Shown: piece by piece, positions 1 to 10,141 of the stretch
Numbering within the stretch: the first letter of the stretch is position 1
Layout: the number at the start of each line of letters is the position of its first letter
Origin: Rhizobium sp. RU20A
GTDB lineage: Bacteria > Pseudomonadota > Alphaproteobacteria > Rhizobiales > Rhizobiaceae
Length of the DNA stretch: 64,000 nt
NCBI RefSeq assembly: GCF_900155885.1
Contig: NZ_FTMB01000008.1
Location: 1 to 64,000, forward strand
Direction of reading: 5' to 3'
The notes under the pieces: generated by a model
What the model was told of the DNA's origin: nothing
Database searches by the model: none
The model's input: the letters and a program-made list of their open reading frames with translations, nothing else
Translations under genes and position numbers: made by a program

Positions 1-842
1 ACCCGAAAACCGCCTTTGTGGTGTCGAAAGCCGACGAGATGACCGAAGACGGCGCGATGGACTGGTTCAGGCGTACCAGCGGCGGCAAGCGGCGGGTTCT
101 GATCTTCGTTCATGGCTTCAACACCACCTATGCCGATGCCGTGTTCCGCTTTGCCCAGATTACCCATGATATTCACGCCGATGCGGCGCCGGTTCTTTTT
201 ACATGGCCATCGCGAGGCAGCACGCTCGACTATGTCTATGACAGGGAAAGCACGATCTATTCCCGCTTCGGGCTGGTGGCCGTGCTCGAAAAGGCGATCA
301 GCAGCCCCGATGTGGCCGACATCACTGTGCTTGCCCACTCGATGGGCACATGGTTGACCATGGAGGCGCTGCGGGACGTGGCGATGAAATCCGGGCGTGT
401 CTCGCCGAAGGTGCGCAATGTCGTGCTGGCGTCCCCGGATATCGATGTCGACGTGTTCAGGCGGCAGGTCACCGAGATGGGAGCGCAACGGCCGCGCTTC
501 ACGGTCTATGCCTCGCGCAATGATATGGCGCTGGCAGCCTCCACCTTCATCGCCGGGGATGTCGGCAGGCTCGGATCGATGGACCTCAGGCCCTACAAGG
601 CGGAACTGGCACGTGAAGGCATCAGCGTGATCGATGCGACGGACGTGAAGCAGGCGGACATGCTGGGGCACACAGCCTTTGCGCAGAATTCCGAGATGTT
701 GCAGGCACTCGCGGCCCGGCTGTCTAGCCAGCGGATCGATACCGACGATGCGGGGCTCGGGTTACGCCTTGCCCGAACCGGAGCACAGGCCATCCGCTCC
801 ACCATCGCATCCCCCGTCCGCCTGATTCAACTCGGTTACTGA
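1..842 (+). CDS. Alpha/beta hydrolase, DUF900 type (5' end outside the window)
   Basis: The reading frame is open to the left edge, so the N-terminus is missing; a GTG at 18 is probably internal. The visible part shows an alpha/beta hydrolase core: a strand ending in FVHGFNTTY (oxyanion-hole HG), then the nucleophile elbow AHSMGTW, an Asp in the ASPDIDVDVF stretch, and a late His in LGHTAF that can complete the triad. This order and spacing match the DUF900/COG4782 esterase-like family, whose substrates are mostly unknown and whose members often carry a lipoprotein or transmembrane N-terminus. The gene is followed by about 220 bases without a recognisable gene and then the IS21 element. The fold is well supported; the substrate cannot be stated. 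Confidence 0.8.
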   Translation, partial: PKTAFVVSKADEMTEDGAMDWFRRTSGGKRRVLIFVHGFNTTYADAVFRFAQITHDIHADAAPVLFTWPSRGSTLDYVYDRESTIYSRFGLVAVLEKAISSPDVADITVLAHSMGTWLTMEALRDVAMKSGRVSPKVRNVVLASPDIDVDVFRRQVTEMGAQRPRFTVYASRNDMALAASTFIAGDVGRLGSMDLRPYKAELAREGISVIDATDVKQADMLGHTAFAQNSEMLQALAARLSSQRIDTDDAGLGLRLARTGAQAIRSTIASPVRLIQLGY

Positions 843-1061
843 GGTTGCAATCTCGGCTCACCTGTTGTGATGTGTCCAACCAGAGCGATTTTACAGGTTG
901 CTATATCGGCGGAAGAAGATCACATGGACGCGAACGTGATATTACTTCTTCGTAACAAGAACTGATATCAACCGTCATTGATCAGAACCGTTGCGACTAC
1001 TTTCGTCTTCCGATTGACATGATCTTCCATGGTCTGTTCTGCAGGGTCTCTCCAAGCGCCG
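843..1061. other. Non-coding flank between hydrolase gene and IS21 element
   Basis: No complete gene was found. On the minus strand, close to the IS end, a short open stretch ending at a TAG near 988 reads ALGETLQNRPWKIMSIGRRK. It could be the 3' tail of a gene cut by the IS. It does not continue the IS3 transposase found on the other side of the IS21 element. Confidence 0.3.
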
Positions 1062-1071
1062 GATCAATACT

Positions 1072-1103
1072 CCCCAGAAGTGCCGTTTGAATCTTCCCCA
1101 GTT
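1072..1103 (+). repeat. IS21 left terminal inverted repeat
   Basis: It contains CCCCAGAAGTGCCG (1072-1085) and TTCCCCAGTT (1094-1103). Both occur as exact complements at the right end of the element. Confidence 0.85.
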
Positions 1104-1194
1104 TGCGCCGTAGCCGGTCTTCCGGGGCGCGCCCCGGAAGACCGGCGGCGCGTCGTCATCGATACTCCTTCCGATGTCCGGAAGGAGGGAATTG

Positions 1195-3330
<2,136 letters not shown>

Positions 3331-3332
<2 letters not shown>

Positions 3333-3362
3333 CTGGGGAATTTTACTTCGGCACTTCTGGGG
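3331..3362 (-). repeat. IS21 right terminal inverted repeat
   Basis: Complement of the left-end motifs: AACTGGGGAA at 3331-3340 and CGGCACTTCTGGGG at 3349-3362. The element continues to about 3383. Confidence 0.85.
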
Positions 3363-3383
3363 AAATTTGAAGCGGCATTGACA

Positions 3384-4025
3384 CGGCTTGCCGGGCCGGG
3401 AAAAGTCGAGCACAACGCCCTTGTGATAGGCCCACAGATCGAGATCGCGAGAGATGAACTCGCTGCCGTTATCGACACGAATGACCGCCGGATAGCCAAT
3501 CTGGCGGCATGTGCGTTCCAGGGTCTGGACGACGTCTTCCCCCTTATAGCTGAACCGTGCATCGACAACCGGCGAGAAGCGGGAGAAGGTATCGACGACC
3601 GTTAGGACCCTGATCCTGCGGCCGGTAGCCAGCTGGTCATGCACAAAGTCCATGGCCCAGACATGGTTAGACCGGGTCGCTGCGGTCCGGTCTGAACGCA
3701 GCTTTGCCTTCACCCGCCGCTTTGGCACCTTGTTGCGCAGTTGAAGGTCCATCTCCTTGTAAAGACGATAGATTCTCTTCGGATTGACCGGCCATCCGTC
3801 ACGCTTAAGCAGTATATGCACGCGCCGGTATCCATACCGGACACGTGTCTGGCAAATGTCTCTGATCCTCAGCTTCAGTTCAGCCTGCTCGCCGCGTTTC
3901 GACTTGTAGACATAGAGCGACCGGTCGATATTGAGGACCGCACAGGCCCGGCGGGTGGATATCTTCCAGTCGGACCGGACCTTGTCGACGAGTGAACGCT
4001 TGCGGGCAGGCTTCAGAGCTTTTTT
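3384..4025 (-). pseudogene. IS3-family transposase OrfB, 3' end lost
   Basis: This is the integrase-like catalytic subunit of an IS3 transposase, made by -1 frameshifting from orfA. The frame is open from the AAAAAAG slippery stretch at 4019-4025 and reads through YGYRRVHILLKRDGW, the first catalytic Asp in HVWAMDFVHDQL and the second in IRVDNGSEF. It ends at VVLDFSRPGKP, exactly where IS21 sequence begins. The third catalytic residue (Glu of the DDE triad) and the rest of the C-terminus are missing, so the protein cannot be active. Confidence 0.88.
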
Positions 4026-4279
4026 GACAGAACATCCTGTAGCATAGCCTTATGCAGCGAAAGGTCGGCGACGATCCGCTTCAGCTTGGCGTTCTCCTCC
4101 TCGAGCTGACGCAACCGCTTCATCTCGGACGGCATCAGACCCGCATACTTCTTGCGCCAATTGTAGAACGTCGCATCGGAAATGCCCGCCTTTCGGCAGA
4201 CCTCGCCGATCGGCGTGCCGTCCTCCGCCTGCTTCAAAACAAACGCGATCTGCGCCTCGCTAAACTTCGATGCCTTCAT
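4013..4279 (-). CDS. IS3-family transposase OrfA
   Basis: An 88-residue OrfA with a helix-turn-helix (IGEVCRKAGISDATFYNWRKKY) followed by a leucine-zipper-like coiled coil (MKRLRQLEEENAKLKRIVADL), the standard layout for IS3/IS407 OrfA. It ends in VLSKKL with the codons TCA-AAA-AAG, a classic A-AAA-AAG slippery site for -1 frameshifting into orfB. The ribosome site GGAGAG lies just upstream. OrfA is intact, but its OrfB partner is truncated, so the element cannot move on its own. Confidence 0.9.
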   Translation of the reverse strand: MKASKFSEAQIAFVLKQAEDGTPIGEVCRKAGISDATFYNWRKKYAGLMPSEMKRLRQLEEENAKLKRIVADLSLHKAMLQDVLSKKL

Positions 4280-4359
4280 CGGAACTCTCCTCTCTCCCAG
4301 CAGGGACGATAAATGGAAAATTCCAGTTCTAAATGGCCCAATTTACTGGGGGCACGTCA

Positions 4360-4798
4360 GGTTCGGCCAATTGTTAAGGTAGACGATGACGCCTAAGCCC
4401 CGCGTTAACCATACGCGGGCTCTTTGTTCCGGATGCGTTCTGATCCCTTGCCGGAGTGCGTTCTCCGGGCTATGTCGACGGTGTCCGCAGAAACTGAACA
4501 TCTGCAGACACTTAGCGGTCCCCGCCGGTGCGCCAACACCGAACGGGGGCCTGACCAGCAACCTTCCTTGGAAAGGTCCCCGGCTATGTCGACCCTTAAA
4601 TGCTTCGCTTCCCGCACGGAAGCGGCTTCTCCCTCTCTCCCCACCACACAGCGGCTTCTGCCCGACTGGCGCTCACAGATTTAGGCCGAGCATCCAGGCC
4701 AATCGACCGGGCAGCAGGGCGTGAACGCAACGCGCTTGCATCGCGAACCCGTGCCGCGTCCCTGCCCAGTTGATCCTGTAGCCCTCAGGAGAGAGACA
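4360..4798. other. Intergenic region with hairpin and short direct repeat
   Basis: No gene with family resemblance was found; the open frames here lack ribosome sites and have proline/arginine-rich composition typical of chance frames. Two things stand out: a GC hairpin at about 4397-4421, and the 12-base direct repeat GGCTATGTCGAC at 4468-4479 and 4582-4593. The end of the region holds the AGGAGAG ribosome site of the next gene. Confidence 0.4.
4397..4421. terminator. GC-rich hairpin, terminator-like
   Basis: AGCCCCGCG pairs with CGCGGGCT around a 9-base loop (one bulged C) and is followed by TCTTTG on the plus strand. It is a weak candidate because the T-tract is short. Confidence 0.35.
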
Positions 4799-5713
4799 AT
4801 GACAAACACTATCGAAGTCGGCGCCACCGCGCCCGTCTACCCACACAGGATCGACTCCTCGGCGCTTTCGCCATCGCTGGCGGCGCTGGTTGACGATGTC
4901 GTGACGCCGGGCCTGTCGCGCGAAGCGCTCGGCCGCGCGCTCGATGCCGGACTGAATGACGTCACCGCGGCCCTGCGGGCCGTGCCGGTCGCAGAGGGCA
5001 AACTGCTGGAGCGCGGCATCAGCCTGGTTGCGGGTGCCAATCCCGATCTCATCGTGCTGACCCAGAACCTGCGCCTGCCGGTGACGCGGGCCGCCAGCGA
5101 ACTCGTCGACAGGAACGACCCGGCCCTTTACCGCTCGCTCAGCCTCGACGCCGACAGCGGCGGGCGAAAGAGCTATACGCCCGATCTTCTGCTTCTCAAC
5201 CGGCGCACGGACGTGGCGCATCTCGTCGATGTGAAGCGCAGTCTCGGCTCCTACGAGCTATCGCGGATTGCGGAACTGAAGCATCGCATGCTGGCGGCAG
5301 CGCTCGTGGTGCCCGATCTTCTCTACAAGGAGTACCGGCGTCTCAATGCCAAGGAGGTGCGTGTCGTCATCCTCAACGCCGCAAACCAGCGCGCCGATAT
5401 TGCCGGCGGTGTCTGGCCGCTGTCGCATCTCGACCACCTGCTTGAGGTCACGGGCGCAGGTGCCGCCATGGCGGAGCTGCGCGATCTGTTCCAGCGCCGG
5501 GTCGGGCAGAACTGGACGGCGGCCCTTGCTGATCAGGCACGGATAACGTGTGAGCGAACGGACGTCCCATCCCTGGCACCTGGTGATGATGCCGAGCCTC
5601 GCTTGACGCCAACAGACGCCGCTGATGATCCCGGCCAATCGGATCAGGGCTGGCGCCATCGGCCGCCGGTGTCGATCGGCTTTGCGCGGGCACCCCGCGC
5701 CGTCGGCGCATAG
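4799..5713 (+). CDS. PD-(D/E)XK-like protein, first gene of the split-FtsH block
   Basis: I do not recognise a named family. About 304 residues from ATG 4799, chosen for the AGGAGAG ribosome site 6-12 bases ahead. The middle holds a possible PD-(D/E)XK nuclease core: YTPDLLLLNRRTD, then about ten residues on, HLVDVKRSLGSYE, i.e. an Asp after a strand followed by D-V-K, and then the amphipathic helix ISRIAELKHRMLAAAL. The N-terminal third is helical; the C-terminal tail after about residue 245 is Pro/Asp-rich and probably disordered. It is followed on the same strand by a 124-residue protein, an AAA+ ATPase and an M41 peptidase. It could supply substrate or nucleic-acid recognition, but this is inference from context and a short motif. 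Confidence 0.6.
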   Translation: MTNTIEVGATAPVYPHRIDSSALSPSLAALVDDVVTPGLSREALGRALDAGLNDVTAALRAVPVAEGKLLERGISLVAGANPDLIVLTQNLRLPVTRAASELVDRNDPALYRSLSLDADSGGRKSYTPDLLLLNRRTDVAHLVDVKRSLGSYELSRIAELKHRMLAAALVVPDLLYKEYRRLNAKEVRVVILNAANQRADIAGGVWPLSHLDHLLEVTGAGAAMAELRDLFQRRVGQNWTAALADQARITCERTDVPSLAPGDDAEPRLTPTDAADDPGQSDQGWRHRPPVSIGFARAPRAVGA

Positions 5714-5797
5714 GCGCGCTCGGCCACCCACACCTTCTTCGTTAGTTACCCCGTTTTGCCGCCTGGCCACCGGTCAGGCGATGAGGAGACGTCTGTC

Positions 5798-6172
5798 ATG
5801 ACGCCATCGACTTCCAACATCATCCCCTTTCCGATTGTGCCTGTGCGCGGTCCTGTGCCGGTCACGCCGTGTACCGCACTGACCTCTGCCAATCCTCTGG
5901 TTAGCATGCTTCCTGGTCAGTCCACGCTTTCGGAGCCCGCTGGTCACGCGGACCCTGCGGCGGACGATCACGCCGCACATGTCGCCACCGTCGTGCGGGC
6001 TGCCATCACGTTCGCGCGCCGCAAGGGTGTCGCTCTCGACAGCCTGCCGCCGCAGCTTCGCGTCTGGCTGCTGGCCCTATGCGATGCCGGCGATCCGACC
6101 TGCCGCATGGTGCGGGACTGGCTGGCGGGAAACCGTCGCTACTGCTCTCCTCCCGCCGGGGAGGACGCGTGA
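5798..6172 (+). CDS. Small protein of unknown function upstream of the AAA+ gene
   Basis: 124 residues from ATG 5798, with GAGGAG about ten bases upstream. The first 65 residues are Pro/Thr/Ser-rich and probably disordered. The C-terminal half is a compact helical stretch (HVATVVRAAITFARRKGVALDSLPPQLRVWLLAL) followed by CDAGDPTCRMVRDWLAGNRRYC, with four Cys in all. I know no family for it. Its stop codon overlaps the start of the AAA+ gene (TGATG), which points to translational coupling and a role as an adaptor or partner of the ATPase. Confidence 0.65.
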   Translation: MTPSTSNIIPFPIVPVRGPVPVTPCTALTSANPLVSMLPGQSTLSEPAGHADPAADDHAAHVATVVRAAITFARRKGVALDSLPPQLRVWLLALCDAGDPTCRMVRDWLAGNRRYCSPPAGEDA

Positions 6173-8196
6173 TGGAGACTTTGACCGATCGCGTGACGCG
6201 TCATCTCCTGACCGTTCTTCGCCACCGTGCCCTTATGGCGACCTTCCACCGTGCGCAGAAGGCCGGGCTCCTTACCGCGACGGCCCTGCGCGGTCATCCC
6301 GCGTCGCAGACGGCCTTTAGGGCGACGGACGAGGCGCGGCGCATCCTGTCAGGGACGCCGGCCCGGGATCGGGAGATCATCGCGCGGCTCCTGCGGACCA
6401 AGGGCGCACAGCGGCATCAGCGGGATACACCCTTCGACTTCACGATCTCAGCGCCAGACGGGGCGGTGAATGGCACCTCAGATGGCGCGGCAGACCCTGC
6501 CACCTGCGCCATCGGTGAGATCGATTTCCGATACATCGCAACATGTCTCACCGCGCAGCTGCCCGCGGCAAACCCGGTCCATGTCGCCGTGGCACTTCTC
6601 CTCGCGCGCGCCATCGGCACCAGCTTTGCAAACAGGGAGGCGCTTACCGCGGTACTCAGGGCCCCGGCTCCCTTCCTGCTCATCAAGGCGCCGGTCAAGC
6701 GCTTCGAGACGTGTCTCGCCGCGATGCTGGAGGAGGGCCTGATCCTGCCGTTCAAGCCGGCCCTCGACGATGTCCTGCGCAACACGCCCCTGTCGGGCCG
6801 GTTCCGGCAGTCGGCAGAGACCGGCCAGCGTCGGCTGAGGACGCTGTCCGGAAAGACGGTCGCGTCCGTGGAGGAGACGATGGTGAGGCGACACCTCCGC
6901 CAGGCCCTGACGGACGAGCCCTGCCCGATCATCCTCGTCGATGAGACACGAGCGCCCCTCACGCCGGTTGTGACAGCGACCGCCGACATGATTGCCGAAT
7001 GCCCCGGCTTCGACCACGCCATGATCGCCGAGCTGTTGCAGGCTTGCTGCGGCACGCCGCCGAGCCACAGTCTGACGCTGATGGAGGCGATGGGCTTTGA
7101 ACCCGATCGCCTTTCCCTGGACGACATTGCGCTCGCCATCCGTCCGGATCGCGGCCCGGAGCAGACGCTGTCGGTCATGGCCATGCTGGCGGCGCGGCAT
7201 GACGGAGAAGACAGCGAGACGGAGAAAGCGGGTAGCGAAGACGGGCAGCCGTCAGATACCGGGCGACAAACCAGCAAAGCCCGGCAGAAGGCGAAGTCCA
7301 AGGGACATGAGATCGAGATCATCGAGCCCGTGACACTGAGGCCAGAGACGATCGCGAAAGGGTCTGTCAGCGACAAGGGCCGTCCTGCCGAGACGAGAGA
7401 TAGCCGCGACCGGACGCTGCTGGTGGAAACGCTGTCCGGCTACGGGGCGGCCCGCGACTGGGCATTTGATCTGAAGGCCGATCTGTCGCTGTGGCGAGAC
7501 GGTCAGCTGACCTGGGACGCGATGAGCACCCGTCTGCTGCTCTCGGGGCCGCCGGGGACGGGCAAGACCCTGTTTGCGCGGGCGCTGTGCAACACCTTGC
7601 AGGTGCCCCTGCTCGCCACCTCCGTCGCCGACTGGCTGGAGCCCGGCTTTCTCGGCGATGTCCTGCAGCGCATGTCGGGTGCCTTCGCCTTTGCCGCTGA
7701 GAAGGCCCCGGCAATCCTGTTCATCGACGAGATCGACAACATCGGCTTACGGCACGCATCGGGGGCGAGCCGGAACTACGACGACTACTGGACCTCGATG
7801 ATCAATCGCATGCTCGAGCTGCTCGATGGCGCATCGCGGCGCGAAGGCGTCATCGTCGTCGGGGCGACCAACCTGCCGGAGCGGATCGACCCCGCCCTGC
7901 TGCGCTCGGGACGGCTGGAGACCCATATTCCGATCTCGCTTCCGGATGTCGATGCGCTCATCGGTATTCTGGCCAGCCATCTCGGCCCCGATCTGGAGCG
8001 GGTGCTGGCCTCGGCACCCCCTCCCCGCGTTGCAACACGTCTCAAGCCCCCACCTGCCATCAATGCCCAGCCGCTGCGACGGAGCAGGAGGCCATCGACC
8101 GCACCCGACACGGACCGCGATACAACAAGCGACACAGATAGCGACACGGGCAGCAACACGCAGGCCACGAAAGGACCCCGCCATGAAGACCGGTGA
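6172..8196 (+). CDS. AAA+ ATPase, FtsH-like core without lid or membrane anchor
   Basis: 674 residues from ATG 6172. Residues 1-450 are a family-specific N-terminal region ending in a charged linker. The AAA+ core follows: Walker A SGPPGTGKT near 458-466, Walker B ILFIDEIDNIG near 514-524, sensor 1 VVGATNLPERIDPALLRSGRLE with the arginine finger. This is the FtsH/classical AAA pattern. No hydrophobic N-terminal segment is present, so unlike FtsH the protein should be cytosolic. After the large AAA subdomain the chain runs into a low-complexity tail (Pro/Arg then TD/SD repeats) and stops. The helical lid expected next is found instead at the start of the following gene, which overlaps by 14 bases. 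It is very likely the unfoldase half of a two-subunit protease. Confidence 0.85.
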   Translation: METLTDRVTRHLLTVLRHRALMATFHRAQKAGLLTATALRGHPASQTAFRATDEARRILSGTPARDREIIARLLRTKGAQRHQRDTPFDFTISAPDGAVNGTSDGAADPATCAIGEIDFRYIATCLTAQLPAANPVHVAVALLLARAIGTSFANREALTAVLRAPAPFLLIKAPVKRFETCLAAMLEEGLILPFKPALDDVLRNTPLSGRFRQSAETGQRRLRTLSGKTVASVEETMVRRHLRQALTDEPCPIILVDETRAPLTPVVTATADMIAECPGFDHAMIAELLQACCGTPPSHSLTLMEAMGFEPDRLSLDDIALAIRPDRGPEQTLSVMAMLAARHDGEDSETEKAGSEDGQPSDTGRQTSKARQKAKSKGHEIEIIEPVTLRPETIAKGSVSDKGRPAETRDSRDRTLLVETLSGYGAARDWAFDLKADLSLWRDGQLTWDAMSTRLLLSGPPGTGKTLFARALCNTLQVPLLATSVADWLEPGFLGDVLQRMSGAFAFAAEKAPAILFIDEIDNIGLRHASGASRNYDDYWTSMINRMLELLDGASRREGVIVVGATNLPERIDPALLRSGRLETHIPISLPDVDALIGILASHLGPDLERVLASAPPPRVATRLKPPPAINAQPLRRSRRPSTAPDTDRDTTSDTDSDTGSNTQATKGPRHEDR

Positions 8197-8923
8197 ACAC
8201 CCGCAGTCCCTCGACAATCTGCGCCCGCTTGCGCTGCTGGCCCTTGGACGCAGTGGAGCGGATATCGAGCGTCTTGTTCGCGAGGTTCGCCGCTCGCTGA
8301 GACGCTTAGGCAAGCACATCGTGTGGAGCGACATCGAGACGGCACTGCGCCAGGCACAGCCCCGCCTGTCCGACGAGCTTGCCTGGCGCGTCAGTGTTCA
8401 CGAGGCGGGCCATGTCCTCGTCTATACGCTGACGGGGATTGCGGAGGTCGAAAGCGCCAGCATTGGACTGAATGGCCTCGGCAGGGTGACGACCGTTGCC
8501 AACAGCCATCTGCCGGAGACCGAGGCATGGCTGATGAACTCCATCGCGGCAACGCTTGCGGGACGGGCTGCCGAACGGCTGGTGATCGGCGATGTCCTGG
8601 CCGGGGCGGGCGGCGCGGCGGAAAGCGATCTGGCCCGGGCAACGGAGATGGCTCTTGCCGCCGAGACCCGGCTCGGCTTCGCCCGCCACCGCCCGCTGCT
8701 GTATCGCTCTGCAAGCACGGCCAGCCATGCCCTTACGATCGATGACACCCTCGCGGCGCGGGTTGATGCAAGGCTCACTGCCGCAGAAGCGATCGCGACC
8801 CGGCTGATCGAGGCGCATCGCGACCGGCATCGCGCCATCGCCAGGCGCCTGGCCGCCGCCACCGTCGTCGAAGGGGATGAGTTGCGGGCGATGCTCGACG
8901 GTGCGGTCGAACCCGATGCATAG
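8183..8923 (+). CDS. M41 (FtsH-type) zinc metallopeptidase with N-terminal AAA lid
   Basis: 246 residues from ATG 8183, chosen for the AAAGGA ribosome site. Residues about 18-58 (GRSGADIERLVREVRRSLRR..WSDIETALR) match the C-terminal lid of FtsH AAA modules, where SGADI..L is characteristic. The peptidase follows: zinc-binding HEAGH near residue 73, the AGRAAERLVIGDV helix, and the third metal ligand Asp in GAAESDLARATEMA. All catalytic residues are present, so it should be active. The gene overlaps the end of the AAA+ gene by 14 bases in the +1 frame. It is probably the proteolytic subunit that assembles with the upstream ATPase to rebuild an FtsH-like machine without a membrane domain. Confidence 0.87.
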   Translation: MKTGEHPQSLDNLRPLALLALGRSGADIERLVREVRRSLRRLGKHIVWSDIETALRQAQPRLSDELAWRVSVHEAGHVLVYTLTGIAEVESASIGLNGLGRVTTVANSHLPETEAWLMNSIAATLAGRAAERLVIGDVLAGAGGAAESDLARATEMALAAETRLGFARHRPLLYRSASTASHALTIDDTLAARVDARLTAAEAIATRLIEAHRDRHRAIARRLAAATVVEGDELRAMLDGAVEPDA

Positions 8924-8932
8924 AAGCCTGCT

Positions 8933-9590
8933 GATGCGGAAATGATTTCCGCATCGGGCCTACGCCAGAACCCCGTATCTGGCTCCAAAACGCCGATTCC
9001 CGCGCAAACGTCGTGATAGGAAGTAACGGAGGGAAGACAGAGGAATGAGGTGATCGTTTGCACAAACGAGGAAGGGCCGGCAGGGGCTGGGAAGTGCAGG
9101 CCGGATGAAGTCAAAGCCGGGTCGCAATAGCGCTATGGTCACGGGGCAGGCACATCTTGCAAGCAGCGCCAAGGTCATGGTTTGAACAAAGACAAGCTGG
9201 GGGCATGGGCGCGCTTGAGAGCCATAACGTCACCGGCATTCATGCTCTGGCTGCCGTCAAGCCTATGCAATGCCAGTCCATCAACGATCTCATCGCGGAC
9301 GCGGACGAGCGCAGGCTTCGCGTTCTTCCGCTTGGGTCAGCAAGCTGGTGATCTTTTGCACAAGGGAGCATCTGTCGCGCAATTGATGGCACCTTGTGTG
9401 CGGCCCACCCTCGCCAGCTTTAGCATGCAGCCCGTCCGGTATGACGCTGTTCCCTTTGCATGCGAAAGCAAACGGTGTTTGCACCTGAATCGCTTTCTGG
9501 TGGAAAGGAATCGCCCGCCGCGATATCGGAATCGAGCCAGCGTAAATTGAGTTGATGTGTCTCAATTTGCGGCCGATTTGATCTGAGGTG
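8933..9590 (-). repeat. Dispersed repeat unit, degenerate copy 1
   Basis: It is homologous to 20452-21150 in the same orientation. Shared landmarks in order: a 23-base palindrome (GATGCGGAAAT, one centre base, then its complement) at 8933-8955; the block AACGCCGATTCCCGCGCAAACG near 8988; a stretch ending ATCGTTTGCACAA near 9065; a small minus-strand gene region; and a leader with CCAGCGTAAATTGAG near 9535. In this copy the gene is decayed. Confidence 0.8.
9180..9470 (-). pseudogene. Decayed copy of the small protein encoded at 20641-20979
   Basis: Segments such as CCATCAACGATCTC.TCGCGGACGCGG match the intact minus-strand gene in repeat copy 2. The reading frame here is broken and the segment coding for the start (MTRKSKKER) is not recognisable, so I call it a remnant. 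Confidence 0.6.
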
Positions 9591-9836
9591 TCGGCGAGGT
9601 CCGCTGCATTGGACTGCTTTCTCCAGAAGCCACTTCTGTTGCTCCACGTTCACCGGACTAGAAGTGAAACGGGTGCAGGGAAGAAGCAGTTGTTCAGAAC
9701 CGATAGCGCAAGCTGAGCTGCAACCGACTGTTACCAGCGTCTCGTTTAAGGTTTCAGGTCAGTCATGCCATCATACGGGGTGGTTCGGTTTGGCTGAACA
9801 GTTGCGGGTATTTCGCAAAGTGCATTTCCGCCTCGA
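9591..9836. other. Intergenic stretch with nothing recognisable
   Basis: No open frame with family resemblance, strong hairpin or repeat was found. It lies between the decayed repeat copy and an IS3 remnant and is probably debris from past insertions. Confidence 0.4.
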
Positions 9837-9990
9837 CTATGCCGTCACCATCATTGGTACCAAGGCGTTGAAGTAGGCCTGATCCGGCGTTTGCCGGTGA
9901 AGATGAACGCGGCGCGTGTTGTAAAAAATCAGATAGCGGCGATGCTGGCGAGAGCCTCGGAAACTGTTTTGTAGGCGTGGAGATAGACCT
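9837..9990 (-). pseudogene. IS3-family transposase remnant (OrfB C-terminus)
   Basis: The minus strand reads LHAYKTVSEALASIAA, then a broken frame, then FYNTRRVHLHRQTPDQAYF. This is the extreme C-terminus of an IS3-type OrfB, of the group ending in FYN.RRPHSSLDRQTPDQAYF. It differs from the IS407-type element at 3384-4359, so it comes from another insertion. A frameshift and the lack of any other transposase part mark it as dead. Confidence 0.7.
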
Positions 9991-10141
9991 TTTATATTTG
10001 ATCGGGAGGGTTGCGACATTGCCTGTTGCACCGTCGCGCGCCAACTATGATCGCATAACCGGAACCAAGCGGTCACCGGCAAACCCGGAGGCATTTCAAA
10101 CTGAAACGGTAGCCCGATATTGATCGGGGTGCGGGCCGCCT
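9991..10141. other. Intergenic stretch downstream of the amidohydrolase gene
   Basis: No gene, clear terminator or repeat was recognised in these 150 bases. Confidence 0.4.

Larger units (their letters stand above)
3384..4359 (-). mobile_element. IS3-family (IS407-like) element, truncated by the IS21 insertion
   Basis: It contains an intact orfA, the first two thirds of orfB, and one terminal end. The outer end is at about 4345-4359, where the minus strand reads TGACGTGCCCCCAGT, as IS407-type ends do. The other end is missing: coding sequence stops abruptly at the IS21 terminus at 3383/3384, and the rest of orfB is not found on the far side of the IS21 element. Confidence 0.85.

Noticed and set aside
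4386-4724. Plus-strand frame of 112 codons downstream of the IS3 element
   Set aside because: It has Pro/Arg/Cys-rich chance composition, no ribosome site and no family resemblance.
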